A stretch of DNA of 34,917 nucleotides from a virus. Each line of letters starts with the position of its first letter. The stretch's first letter is position 1. The stretch lies in the IMG/VR virus record IMGVR_UViG_3300027898_000025, positions 1 to 34,917 of that record; one strand, 5' to 3'. Shown in pieces: positions 24,516 to 33,463 of this stretch. Below the pieces are notes generated by a model. That model worked only from the letters and a program-made list of their open reading frames with translations, did no database searches and had not been told where the DNA came from. The position numbers and the translations under genes are program-made.

Positions 24516-25451
24516 ATGGCATACCTTACAGGATATGCGTCGATCGCTCGACGCGCGGCATCTGGAGTAATCCCGAGCATTGCGACCAGTCATCCTTTAG
24601 CGCGGGGGCTGCTCGCCGCGTACTATCCGGCGACGGCTCCCAATGGTACATTGCAGAACCTCGTAGCAGGCGGCAACGGCAATCTGACGACGCGTGTTGG
24701 CGTTGCGGTTGGGCTTTCGCCAACTCCCGAGGGACCAGGTCTTCTTTATTCCGGCCAGGCGACAGCATCATTTGGCGGCGCATGCCCTTCGACATTTCAA
24801 TTATCTTCCGGCCAATCTCTTTTTGTGAGAATGAAACGAGGGCCAACCGTCTATCAAGGTGGGCATGTTGCTTATTTATTTGGGGTTGCGATTACTTCCA
24901 GTCCGTTCAATTGCTATATTATAGGGACGGGGCTGAACGGAAGCACGGGAAATGGGCAATTAGGACTATTGTACCAAACGACCGCTTCGTCTTACATCGG
25001 AACTGCCATACTGCCTCTAAACACGATGGCTTCTGCGGGAGCTACGTTTGGGTCCGGCGCTCCCGGCAAATTGTACGTGAATGGCGCACAAGATACGGTA
25101 ACAGGTTCGCCACCAAATGTGAACATCACCACTTACACTCCTAACCCGACTATATATCTAGGGCTACAGAATACGACCGACTCTGTCTATGCCACAATCA
25201 CTGTGGCTTATATTTGGGGACGACCCCTGAACGATGGAGAGCATCGTTATCTTGACGCCAATCCCTATTCGCTGCTGCGCTGGCCGGTTGATATCGTTTA
25301 TGATACAATTGAAAATCAAACGACGGTGCTTCCATCAGGCGTGATCGTTAATAAACCCATGATTTTCTCCCCGTTGATGCTTGCGGGCGTCGGCGGTCTG
25401 GAGTGGCTACGAAAACGCAAGATCAAGATGCGGCAATTGCGGGGGCAATAA
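24516..25451 (+). CDS. LamG/ConA-like protein with C-terminal membrane-type tail (311 aa)
   Basis: Starts MAYLTGYASIARRAASG with no signal peptide, unlike its neighbours. Residues about 25-255 form a laminin-G/concanavalin-like sandwich: HPLARGLLAAYYPA at the start and AYIWGRPLNDGEHRYLDANP at the end, which is the common phage LamG signature. The tail, residues about 281-305, is MIFSPLMLAGVGGLEWLRKR then KIKMR, a hydrophobic span followed by a basic cluster. That resembles the exosortase-type PEP-CTERM ending but lacks its PEP box. The DNA at 24800-25340 is clearly AT-richer than its flanks. Likely glycan-binding. Confidence 0.6.
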   Translation: MAYLTGYASIARRAASGVIPSIATSHPLARGLLAAYYPATAPNGTLQNLVAGGNGNLTTRVGVAVGLSPTPEGPGLLYSGQATASFGGACPSTFQLSSGQSLFVRMKRGPTVYQGGHVAYLFGVAITSSPFNCYIIGTGLNGSTGNGQLGLLYQTTASSYIGTAILPLNTMASAGATFGSGAPGKLYVNGAQDTVTGSPPNVNITTYTPNPTIYLGLQNTTDSVYATITVAYIWGRPLNDGEHRYLDANPYSLLRWPVDIVYDTIENQTTVLPSGVIVNKPMIFSPLMLAGVGGLEWLRKRKIKMRQLRGQ

Positions 25452-27395
25452 GTGCGTCGATGGCTTCTTGCGGTTCTGCTGCTGCTGTTGTTCTGCGGGT
25501 CAGCCTCGGCGCGATTTCTACCCGGCGGCGGCAGCGCGCCGATTACGACCTACACGCCGCTGTGCGGCGGATCAAACCCGACGTGCATCTATACCTACTC
25601 GACCGAGCGCCAGATGGCCTCGACCGCGACCACGGCGATCCAGGTATACCGCTCGGTCGATGGTACGATGCAGGATATCGGTTTCACCAGCGCCGGGCTG
25701 GTCAACACCGCAACCGTCGATGCATTTTGCAACGCCTCGGTCGGCGGGGTGATCTCGCGTAACTGCTTGCTCGCGCAGATATACGACCAGTCGGGCAACG
25801 CCTGCCCGATCTGGAACGCCAACGCTTCGACTATGCCGGATTATTACGTCGATCCGGGGCATCAGGGGCTACCGCGGTTCCAGGCGGTGTATCAAGGCAG
25901 CGGCGCCGTATTCAGCTTCCTGCTCGACAGCGGCGGCACGACGCAGAACCCGCCCACCCATCATTGCGCCGCCTTGACCGGCCCGGCGCAATCCTTGTTC
26001 TTCGCCGGCAACAGCAGCTATGGGGCGTTCTCTTCAGGGCAGAACGGCCTCATGGAAGGTACGGTCGCGAGCGGGCCACAGGGCGCGATGTTCGCCGCCT
26101 TCACCGGACCTTCGGGATACGCCTACGATCATTGTTTAACTTCGTCACCCTGCGGCGGCATGGATACAGAAGCGCAGGGGCCGCAGTACAATTATACTCG
26201 CACCAGCAACGATGATTTCATCGATATCGCTGCGGCTCCTACCAGCGGTAACAGCCCGTGGAACGTTTGGATCAACAACGTAAATGTCAGTGCGCCGTTC
26301 GCGCCCGATAGCGTGGTTGACGCGCTAGTGACTGGGTTCCGCATGACGTGGGGCGCGTCCGGCGATCATTCTCAGCATGGGCCGAACATCGGGCGTTCTG
26401 AATCGTTCTACAACTCGGTTCTATCCTCGGGACAGGTAGCGGCGCTTTACAGCAACGAGACCAGCTTTGTTGCGGGACTGACGACCGGGTATGTCGGTCC
26501 CGGCGACAACGCGATCGCCGGCAATGAAAACAGCTATTCGACCGGCCTCACCTCGCAAAAGGTGCTGCAATTGCAGTGGCTGTCGCAGTGCTTCTCTTTG
26601 CGCAAGTGCTATGCCGGATATGAGGGGCCGGCGCTGAACGCCTGCCAGGGCAGCGGGGCATGCGAGGATATCGGTTGGGTCAACAACATCATCGACACCG
26701 CGACCCTGAGCGCGTGGTGCGGGCCGGTGAGCGGGCTCAATAACTGCGCGGCGCAGATTTGGTACAACGAGGCGCTCAACCAAGCGAGCGACACCAACGG
26801 AGTCGGCACCGGGATCGACGCCACGGCGGTATCATCGTCGAACCGGCCAGCGATCTTGTGGTCCGGCTGCGGTACTTCGGCGATCACGGTTTGCATCCAG
26901 ACCAGCGCCACCAACTACTTCACCACAGCCGGAATCACCGTCACCGGCGGATACACGATGAGCGCGGTGGCGATGCGGACCGCGGGAACGAGCGCGAGTG
27001 CGATCCTTTCCTCGGTTTCGACCCCGGAGACTTTCATCGGGTTTGGCGCGGCGAACACCTGCACCGGCAGCGCCACATCGGGCGGCGGCGCATCGACCGT
27101 GGCCTGCAACGACAATGTGGTTCACAGCATTACCGTCGATGCCCACACGTCGCCCTCCGCATCGACGATCACCTATGCCGACGGTACGGCGGGAACGGCC
27201 AACATCTCGGCGATCGGCTACAGCGCCAGCGGGCTCGGCGTCGGCGCGACCGGCGCCGGACTCGACCCTTGCGCTTGCCAGTTGAGCGAAGTGCTGGTCT
27301 ATACCGACGCGCACAACACCAGCTACAATACGGCCCTTGGCTCATCGGGCGTCGCTCTCTTGCGTGCCAATCAGCGCGCAGTCTTCGGGTTCTAG
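25452..27395 (+). CDS. Exported protein with two arabinofuranosidase-like (GH54-type) domains (647 aa)
   Basis: GTG start directly after the previous stop. Residues 1-20 are a signal peptide ending SASA, then RFLPGGGSAP. Residues 47-125 (YSTERQMASTATTAIQVYRS, DIGFTSAGLVNTATVDAFC, AQIYDQSGN) match the pattern of the catalytic domain of GH54-type alpha-L-arabinofuranosidases and of phage LamG-like relatives. Residues 376-445 (CFSLRKCYAGYEGPA, EDIGWVNNIIDTATLSAWCG, AQIWYNE) repeat the same pattern, so the domain is duplicated, joined by GYVGPGDNAIAG (346-357). Twenty cysteines were counted, an even number, which suits disulfide bonding outside the cytoplasm. Binding of, or attack on, arabinose-containing glycans is possible; activity is not proven. 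Confidence 0.6.
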   Translation: MRRWLLAVLLLLLFCGSASARFLPGGGSAPITTYTPLCGGSNPTCIYTYSTERQMASTATTAIQVYRSVDGTMQDIGFTSAGLVNTATVDAFCNASVGGVISRNCLLAQIYDQSGNACPIWNANASTMPDYYVDPGHQGLPRFQAVYQGSGAVFSFLLDSGGTTQNPPTHHCAALTGPAQSLFFAGNSSYGAFSSGQNGLMEGTVASGPQGAMFAAFTGPSGYAYDHCLTSSPCGGMDTEAQGPQYNYTRTSNDDFIDIAAAPTSGNSPWNVWINNVNVSAPFAPDSVVDALVTGFRMTWGASGDHSQHGPNIGRSESFYNSVLSSGQVAALYSNETSFVAGLTTGYVGPGDNAIAGNENSYSTGLTSQKVLQLQWLSQCFSLRKCYAGYEGPALNACQGSGACEDIGWVNNIIDTATLSAWCGPVSGLNNCAAQIWYNEALNQASDTNGVGTGIDATAVSSSNRPAILWSGCGTSAITVCIQTSATNYFTTAGITVTGGYTMSAVAMRTAGTSASAILSSVSTPETFIGFGAANTCTGSATSGGGASTVACNDNVVHSITVDAHTSPSASTITYADGTAGTANISAIGYSASGLGVGATGAGLDPCACQLSEVLVYTDAHNTSYNTALGSSGVALLRANQRAVFGF

Positions 27396-27396
27396 G

Positions 27397-29070
27397 ATGC
27401 GCCGCCTCTTCGTGGCGCTCGCGCTTCTGGTGCTTGGTTCATCAGCCGCACCGGCAAGATTTTTGCCGGGTGGTGGAAGCGCATCGAGTGGCAGCGTCAC
27501 CAACGTAATCGCCGCCGCGATCACTAACGAGAACGTGCCTCCTAGCTCGTCTCCGGGCTTTCAGATCGGTGACCTGAGCGCGACCGTGACCGGCGGCGGC
27601 CCTTGCACGACCTGCACCTGGACTATGATCAACACGGGCAGCGCGGCACAGGGCAACGGATGCGGAAGCCAAAGCAACAACTTCCAGGTTGCTAATTTTG
27701 GAAGCGGCGCTGCGCACTTAGAGGTGCTGAGCAGCGGCCTGACCGCTCGGATCTGGGGTGCGACGCCGACGGCAGTATCTTCGTCATCGGAAACATATAT
27801 CTGCGCCAAGGCGACCCCAGCCGTGGGTGCGTCTTATGTGTTCGCGTTCTCGATCATCGTGCGCGCCCCGATGATCACCAGCGTCTCGCCGCGGAAGGTT
27901 CAGTACACACTAGGCGTGGCACAGTCGATACCGCTCTCGGCGACGATATGCTGGACGAATTGCCACCAAGGCGGATCGGCGCCGACGCCGACCTTTACCT
28001 TGGGCAGCGATGCGGCCTGCACCGCGTCGGGCATTTCGATCTCCGGCTCAAGTCTCAATCTCAGCTCGTCCTACGCTGGCGCTGGCGTTTGTCACATTGT
28101 AGTTGCGGCGACTGGTGCGAACTGCGCGGTCCTCGGCTACGTCACGGCTACGCCGACGACGTGCAACGCGGCCGTTAATATCACGCAAGGGGCGTATGTT
28201 GGCCCCGGCGACGACTCGGCGCTCGCTGGCCTCACTTGGTATGTTTGGGCCGAGCCATACGCCTTCAGCGCCGCCTACGCGGCGGCTGGTGGGCCGATCT
28301 GGAAGGTCATCCGCGAGAGTGATCAGCAGCCGTTCACGATCAACGCCCTATCAAACGGCGACATGGACGTTGCCACCATGGCGACCGATTGTGACACGTC
28401 GATCTGCGCGCTGGATGATCCGGTGGATCAGAGTGGCAACAGTCCGGCGAACGATATACCGGCGTGGTCTAATAGTCACGGTTCCCCGCCACCCGTGACT
28501 ATTTGGCATCCCATAGTATTGTTCAATAGTATAAACGGCTCGATGCCGGCTTATAATTCCAGCAATCCTAATGACAGGCTACTGTATAACCCCACCACCT
28601 ATACTGGCGCAGGAACAACGGGAACGCTTGGCATCGTCGCCCAAACAATCAGTGTCCCCGGATCTAATAGTTATTTGATGGCATTTAACGACGGGGTGAC
28701 ACCGGGAACATTCTTGTATTTTCCGTCATCTGGCAACGGCGGCGGTGCGGGCGTGTGGGTTGGGCCGCACAACTTCACCGGGGGAACTGGCATCCAGGAT
28801 ACAGCGCCTGCTGCGGGCGCGTTCCACAGCATCATTGCAACCATCAACGGTACGAGTTCGATCCTGGATGCGGATGGCAATCAAACTACGGGAACATTGG
28901 GGACTGCGGCTATCAATAAGCCGGCAGGAATATTTGGCGATTTCGGCGGCGGCTCCAATACGGGTAACGGCGTCGGCTTCTTTATCTTGGCGTCCGTTCT
29001 AACATCAACGCAACTCAGCGTCCTCTGCACGTATGACCAGATAAATTTTGCGACGAGTGGGTCATGCTGA
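27397..29070 (+). CDS. Exported modular protein, Ig-like plus LamG-like domains (557 aa)
   Basis: ATG one base after the previous stop. MRRLFVALALLVLGSSAAPA is a signal peptide, followed at once by RFLPGGGSA as in the preceding protein. Residues about 30-155 and 158-262 look like two beta-sandwich (Ig/cadherin-like) units. GAYVGPGDDSALAG at 265-278 repeats the linker of the previous protein. Residues 280-557 form a LamG/arabinofuranosidase-like domain with PVDQSGNSPANDIPAW in the place of the YDQSGN motif. Fourteen cysteines were counted. A perfect 11-bp hairpin lies inside the gene at 28471-28503. Likely surface glycan recognition. Confidence 0.6.
   Translation: MRRLFVALALLVLGSSAAPARFLPGGGSASSGSVTNVIAAAITNENVPPSSSPGFQIGDLSATVTGGGPCTTCTWTMINTGSAAQGNGCGSQSNNFQVANFGSGAAHLEVLSSGLTARIWGATPTAVSSSSETYICAKATPAVGASYVFAFSIIVRAPMITSVSPRKVQYTLGVAQSIPLSATICWTNCHQGGSAPTPTFTLGSDAACTASGISISGSSLNLSSSYAGAGVCHIVVAATGANCAVLGYVTATPTTCNAAVNITQGAYVGPGDDSALAGLTWYVWAEPYAFSAAYAAAGGPIWKVIRESDQQPFTINALSNGDMDVATMATDCDTSICALDDPVDQSGNSPANDIPAWSNSHGSPPPVTIWHPIVLFNSINGSMPAYNSSNPNDRLLYNPTTYTGAGTTGTLGIVAQTISVPGSNSYLMAFNDGVTPGTFLYFPSSGNGGGAGVWVGPHNFTGGTGIQDTAPAAGAFHSIIATINGTSSILDADGNQTTGTLGTAAINKPAGIFGDFGGGSNTGNGVGFFILASVLTSTQLSVLCTYDQINFATSGSC
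28471..28503 (+). repeat. Perfect 11-bp inverted repeat inside a coding region
   Basis: AATAGTCACGG at 28471-28481 and CCGTGACTATT at 28493-28503 pair perfectly around an 11-base loop. The stem is long for coding DNA. It lies at a switch from GC-rich to AT-richer sequence within the 557-residue protein gene. No run of T follows, so a plain terminator is unlikely. Confidence 0.6.
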
Positions 29071-32000
29071 TCCGGCGCTTGTTGCTGGTGGCGGCCCTGC
29101 TGATCGGGGTGGCACCCACTGGCTCGGCGCGGTTCCTGCTGCATAGCGGCGGTTCGAGTGGAACATCCTCGGGTGATGTTGCCAGCATTACCGAGCGAAA
29201 CACCGGACCATCGACGACACCGGGCTCGACTTTTCCCGCGCAATTTGCGGCAAACTTTGCACAGGATGCGGTTCCCGTCGGATCGATTGCCGTGCCGAGC
29301 ATCGGCGGATCGTCGATTGTCTATCAGAACGATTGCGCCGCCGAGGGTTGCCCGATGTGGCCGGCGCACGGCGCTTCGCCGGCATCGTTGAGGCAGGGGA
29401 TCTTCTCGGTCATTGAGCCGCAGCTCGCTAGTACTTCTGAGCAGACCGCGCATTTCACGGTGACAGCCGGCTCCTACAATACGACGACAACCGTAACTCC
29501 GGCGTCTCTAGCCGCTCATGACGATTGGGTAATGACCCTGAATCATGTCAATGATTCCTGGGTCAACACTCATCCGGCGGCAATGAATGTCCCGCACGGA
29601 ACCTATGTCGGCTGCTATGCGGACCCAACGACGCACAGCATTACGAGTTGCGGGGTTCAACAGCACGCACCGACCACGACGAGTGGCCTGATTGGGCAGA
29701 ACTGCTCAAACCAAGGGGCTGGCGCTTGTACCGGATACACCTACCTAGCCGGCGTAGCTACAACCACATCCTCCACGCTCCCTAACACGATCTACTTCGA
29801 CCCAACCGCGAGCCAGCCGTCATTAAATCCGAATTGCATCAATAACTGCGTGCGTATCGGATCGGTGGTAACCGACGCCACCACGAGCGGCGTGATCCCA
29901 TCTTTGGCAACCGTGGCCCTCAGCGGCACGGGCTCGACGACGTCAACCTCGGCGGGCTCATTGGCTGGCGCGACGACACTTACATTCGCCAGCACTCCGA
30001 CCGCGCCTCAATACGCCTTGGTTGTTGATGTAAACACTCCATCGGCAATCACGGCCGGGACTTATGTTTCAGTCACGCCGAGTTCGGGAACCGTGACGAT
30101 CTCGGCGCCGGTTACTGGCCCTGGCGTCGGATCTGGCGACACGATCAAGTTCTATACGTTCGTCCAGCTATCGGCGAACGTAACCGCCGGAGGAGTCGCA
30201 CAGGGTGATAGCGTCAATTTCAGCTATACCGTGTTGGGCTCGACCGGGACGCCGGCGGCGATCAGCTTCAATCAGACAAACAATCTGGTCACTTCGGTTA
30301 ATGTTCTTACGCCGGGTTCGGGATACGCGACCGAGGGTAGCGGGACATGGGTATTCGATTTTAATACGATCTTGAATGAGTACGGCTCGACTCAGCCGCA
30401 TCAATGCGATCAGGTTGGCGGAGCCGCGACCTTTACCGGAACTGTCTCTGGAACGAGCCTCACATCATCGGCGGTGACCGGCACGATCTCGCTCTTGCAA
30501 GTGGTTACCGACTCCGCCACCCCGCCACACACTGCTTTGATCACCGCGGGCTCCGGGTCGAGTTGGACGGTCGCGAACGGCACCCTCGTATCTGGAGCCA
30601 TGTCGTCGAATGAGCCTCTATGCATCTACGGTCAGGGCACTGTGGCGGCGAAGTACCAACTCTGGGGGCCGTACATCGACACGACGACTGGTGCGCGGCA
30701 CCCGTGGCTCTATGGTCGCGGCACCATCGAGGCGTGGACCAATGGAACCGGCTCTATCGTCGAAACCCGTCCCGTCATGGGAACCACGACGGGAATGGTT
30801 TATGTCAACTCGGTAATCCCGAGCTACACCTTCGACGCTGAGTGGACCGATAACGGAACGACGGTGCGCGGGGCCTCGATAGGATCGTCTGGGTTCAACG
30901 CGATCGTACAAGAGAACAACGGCATTTGGTATTCGGTTGGGACCACGGCCAACAGTCTCGGGCCGCCGCAGAGCGGTCGGCCGGATTGGAGCGCCAACAG
31001 CGATGCTTTCAACAACGTCATCCTAGCTTTCACGACACCAGACAAGGTGTTGTTTAAGGCGTCAGGTGCGCAACTGCCGCTTAACGATTGCCTGAGCGCC
31101 GGGCCACCCCCATCCAACTGTAGCGGGACCGCTGTTTCGGTAACGCCGGCAATCTTGCCGGCGATCTCGCTTACTAGCTGGGGCTCGCCTTCGACAATGG
31201 TGAATACCTACGTGCCGTACACGTTCGGCGGCATGGATACGAACCTTACCTTGTCGGGCGGCGGCAATCATTGGTGGTTTGGCCCGGTCCCAACGCACGC
31301 CATCTATTGGTACGAAAGCACCGATTGCTCGCCCGTAAGCAGCAGTTGCGACCGCGGCGCATCTTGGCTCAACAATCTTCGGGTTGCGTCGATAGCCGAG
31401 CTTGGCACGTTCGATGGAATACGGGAACCCGCTACCTACAATCCGGTGAACGTCGTCAGCGACACGTCAGTTTTCAGTAACCCAGCTTTCACTGATACAG
31501 TGAAAACAAAGTTCAATTTCCGTGGCGACACGAATGTCTTCGGAACTGTATCCGGCGGGGCGTATCCACATAGTCTCGATAGATCACTTGACGATCCGAC
31601 GCACTTCGTTCCTCTTCCGCCCTCTATGTATGTCCTCGAAGGCGAGCGCTTTATGCTGGATGGCTTGGAGGGATTTACCTCTGGCGATCAAATACATTAC
31701 AATCTTACCGGCAACAGCGGCGGCACTACTCTCGGCAGCGCCACGACGCTCACTTCGCTCGGCACGACGTATTATGGCATATTCCTGGATAATAGCCCGC
31801 GCGGTATGGGGTGGTCGTGGGATTCCCTGCGGGAAAACGCCACTCTTAGCCCGCCGAACGAGCCGATCGGAAAGTATTATAGGTTTCTACAGGAAGAGAA
31901 CTATGACTTTCAGTTGGCCTTCATACCTTACGTCGGAAGCGGAACCGTCGGCAGTAGTCTGACGTTTACGAAGGGATATGATCTCACAAATATCGGTCTA

Positions 32001-33182
32001 TTCACGAGCCCTCAAATCCTTTCAACCAACAACATAGCCCCACTGACAATCCTGTGGCAGGATTACTACTGGCACATGGGTGAGGAAGAAGGCGCCATGT
32101 TACAGGGCGTCGGCGGCTCAACAGCGGCGGCGGCGGTCGATAATATCATCCTCAATAATTACGCCGTCAAGAATCCTGCCGTGAACTGCGTCTTCAATGA
32201 TCTCTCGTACAGCAATCTTTGGGCCGACGAGGCGACGCAAGTACCTAATGCTAATTGGGATGCGACCAATCCGGCGACGGCGACGCGCTTCAACGGCTAC
32301 CGTAACACGACGATTACCGCAATCGGCGGACAGTCCGAGGTTTCGGCGTCGCTATTTAATGCGGGATTTAGCGGCAATACTCAGATGACTGCCGCGACAA
32401 CGGGTGCTGGATCGGCAGTCAATGTCACGTCTATCCCCGGCAGCGTATTGATCGGCGGCATCATTTACGATCAGACGACGCCGAGCGCTATCGTACCACC
32501 TGCGGGATCTAGCTTCGCATGGATTACGGCGACCGGCGGAACGACTATCACTATGTCGGGAACCACTACAGGCATTACGGCTGGCGATGTGATTCAGGTT
32601 TCAGCGAAATTGATTTATCCGCTCAACGGAGCTAATTCGGCCGCGATCCCTGGCGACAGCATAATTTCGCCGATCAACGCAGATACGGCGGATGAAGGGG
32701 TGCCAAATGGCTTTAATATCGGCACCTTTCCGCCACCGTCCACTCCCTCGATAGTAGGTGGCACGCACTATTATTGGTGTCCCGATCAAAACGGCCTCTC
32801 GGTCGGGGCGGCGGCTGGATATATCAGCACGACGCACTGCGGGATCGCGAATAGCACCATGACGCCGATCATGTTCACGGGTGGCGTACCGGTCGGCGGC
32901 ACTTCGGCAGTTAACCAGTTTCAGGTCGGCTGGGTTCCTAATCGAAGCTGCCCGACTGGTATTCCGGGGCAGTCCTCGGATTGGCAGGGTGGGTCCGAGA
33001 TCGGCGGCACGCAGTCCTACGGACTCGAAATGCTGGCGACCGTCAAATCCGACCAGGCCATCCGCGGCGTGACGGCCGACAACACGGCGGCGATCGCCAA
33101 CCTCGCGCCGTACTGGCCGCCCTCGTCCCTGGCCGGGCTCCCGAGCTGGGCGACCTCGCAAACGCTGACGCCGGGTCCGTGA
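29064..33182 (+). CDS. Very large exported fibre/adhesin-like protein (1372 aa)
   Basis: ATG overlaps the end of the previous gene by 7 bases. MLIRRLLLVAALLIGVAPTG then SARFLLHSGGSS forms a signal peptide and a variant of the ARFLPGGGSA motif. Residues up to about 550 are Ser/Thr/Gly-rich repeats of Ig- or fibre-like strands with many cysteines (DCAAEGC, NCINNC). The centre, about 700-1080, is richer in aromatics (GGGNHWWFGPVPTHAIYWYE, ILWQDYYWHMGEEEGAM) and may be a folded glycan-binding or hydrolytic domain. The acidic HMGEEEG segment could hold catalytic acids, which is speculative. The C terminus is again beta-rich. No family is firmly recognised. Confidence 0.55.
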   Translation: MLIRRLLLVAALLIGVAPTGSARFLLHSGGSSGTSSGDVASITERNTGPSTTPGSTFPAQFAANFAQDAVPVGSIAVPSIGGSSIVYQNDCAAEGCPMWPAHGASPASLRQGIFSVIEPQLASTSEQTAHFTVTAGSYNTTTTVTPASLAAHDDWVMTLNHVNDSWVNTHPAAMNVPHGTYVGCYADPTTHSITSCGVQQHAPTTTSGLIGQNCSNQGAGACTGYTYLAGVATTTSSTLPNTIYFDPTASQPSLNPNCINNCVRIGSVVTDATTSGVIPSLATVALSGTGSTTSTSAGSLAGATTLTFASTPTAPQYALVVDVNTPSAITAGTYVSVTPSSGTVTISAPVTGPGVGSGDTIKFYTFVQLSANVTAGGVAQGDSVNFSYTVLGSTGTPAAISFNQTNNLVTSVNVLTPGSGYATEGSGTWVFDFNTILNEYGSTQPHQCDQVGGAATFTGTVSGTSLTSSAVTGTISLLQVVTDSATPPHTALITAGSGSSWTVANGTLVSGAMSSNEPLCIYGQGTVAAKYQLWGPYIDTTTGARHPWLYGRGTIEAWTNGTGSIVETRPVMGTTTGMVYVNSVIPSYTFDAEWTDNGTTVRGASIGSSGFNAIVQENNGIWYSVGTTANSLGPPQSGRPDWSANSDAFNNVILAFTTPDKVLFKASGAQLPLNDCLSAGPPPSNCSGTAVSVTPAILPAISLTSWGSPSTMVNTYVPYTFGGMDTNLTLSGGGNHWWFGPVPTHAIYWYESTDCSPVSSSCDRGASWLNNLRVASIAELGTFDGIREPATYNPVNVVSDTSVFSNPAFTDTVKTKFNFRGDTNVFGTVSGGAYPHSLDRSLDDPTHFVPLPPSMYVLEGERFMLDGLEGFTSGDQIHYNLTGNSGGTTLGSATTLTSLGTTYYGIFLDNSPRGMGWSWDSLRENATLSPPNEPIGKYYRFLQEENYDFQLAFIPYVGSGTVGSSLTFTKGYDLTNIGLFTSPQILSTNNIAPLTILWQDYYWHMGEEEGAMLQGVGGSTAAAAVDNIILNNYAVKNPAVNCVFNDLSYSNLWADEATQVPNANWDATNPATATRFNGYRNTTITAIGGQSEVSASLFNAGFSGNTQMTAATTGAGSAVNVTSIPGSVLIGGIIYDQTTPSAIVPPAGSSFAWITATGGTTITMSGTTTGITAGDVIQVSAKLIYPLNGANSAAIPGDSIISPINADTADEGVPNGFNIGTFPPPSTPSIVGGTHYYWCPDQNGLSVGAAAGYISTTHCGIANSTMTPIMFTGGVPVGGTSAVNQFQVGWVPNRSCPTGIPGQSSDWQGGSEIGGTQSYGLEMLATVKSDQAIRGVTADNTAAIANLAPYWPPSSLAGLPSWATSQTLTPGP

Positions 33183-33463
33183 TGGAAGAGGGGCACGCGA
33201 TGATCGTCGCCGGCACCTTGGCCGGGTTTGGGGCATTGGCGTGGTACGTGCGCAGCAGTGCCGCGATTCAAGCCAAGGCGATGGATAAACTCGCGGCGGC
33301 GATCGAGAAGCTGCGGGACCGCCTCGATACCATAGGGGCTCCGTCCCGCGCGGAGCACAACCAGCTTGCGGCCCAGGTCAATCAGATCGCGCTGCGGCAG
33401 GTGCAGATCGGTACCGAGCTGGAAGAGCTGCGGCATTCGCGGCGCGAGGGGGATGGGGGGTGA
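33182..33463 (+). CDS. Small membrane/coiled-coil protein, possible lysis protein (93 aa)
   Basis: ATG overlaps the stop of the giant gene (TGATG). One membrane helix at about residues 6-23 (AMIVAGTLAGFGALAWYV) is followed by a long charged coiled coil (AMDKLAAAIEKLRDRLDTIG, then QIGTELEELRHSRREGDGG). This layout, one N-terminal anchor and a periplasmic or cytoplasmic coil, is that of inner-membrane spanins or holin-like proteins at the end of late operons. No endolysin gene lies next to it. The lysis role is inferred from place and shape only. Confidence 0.5.
   Translation: MEEGHAMIVAGTLAGFGALAWYVRSSAAIQAKAMDKLAAAIEKLRDRLDTIGAPSRAEHNQLAAQVNQIALRQVQIGTELEELRHSRREGDGG

Noticed and set aside
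31145-31162. Inverted repeat GCCGGCAA-TC-TTGCCGGC
   Set aside because: Its two-base loop is too small to fold as is, and short GC palindromes are common in this composition; it lies in a coding region without other signs.
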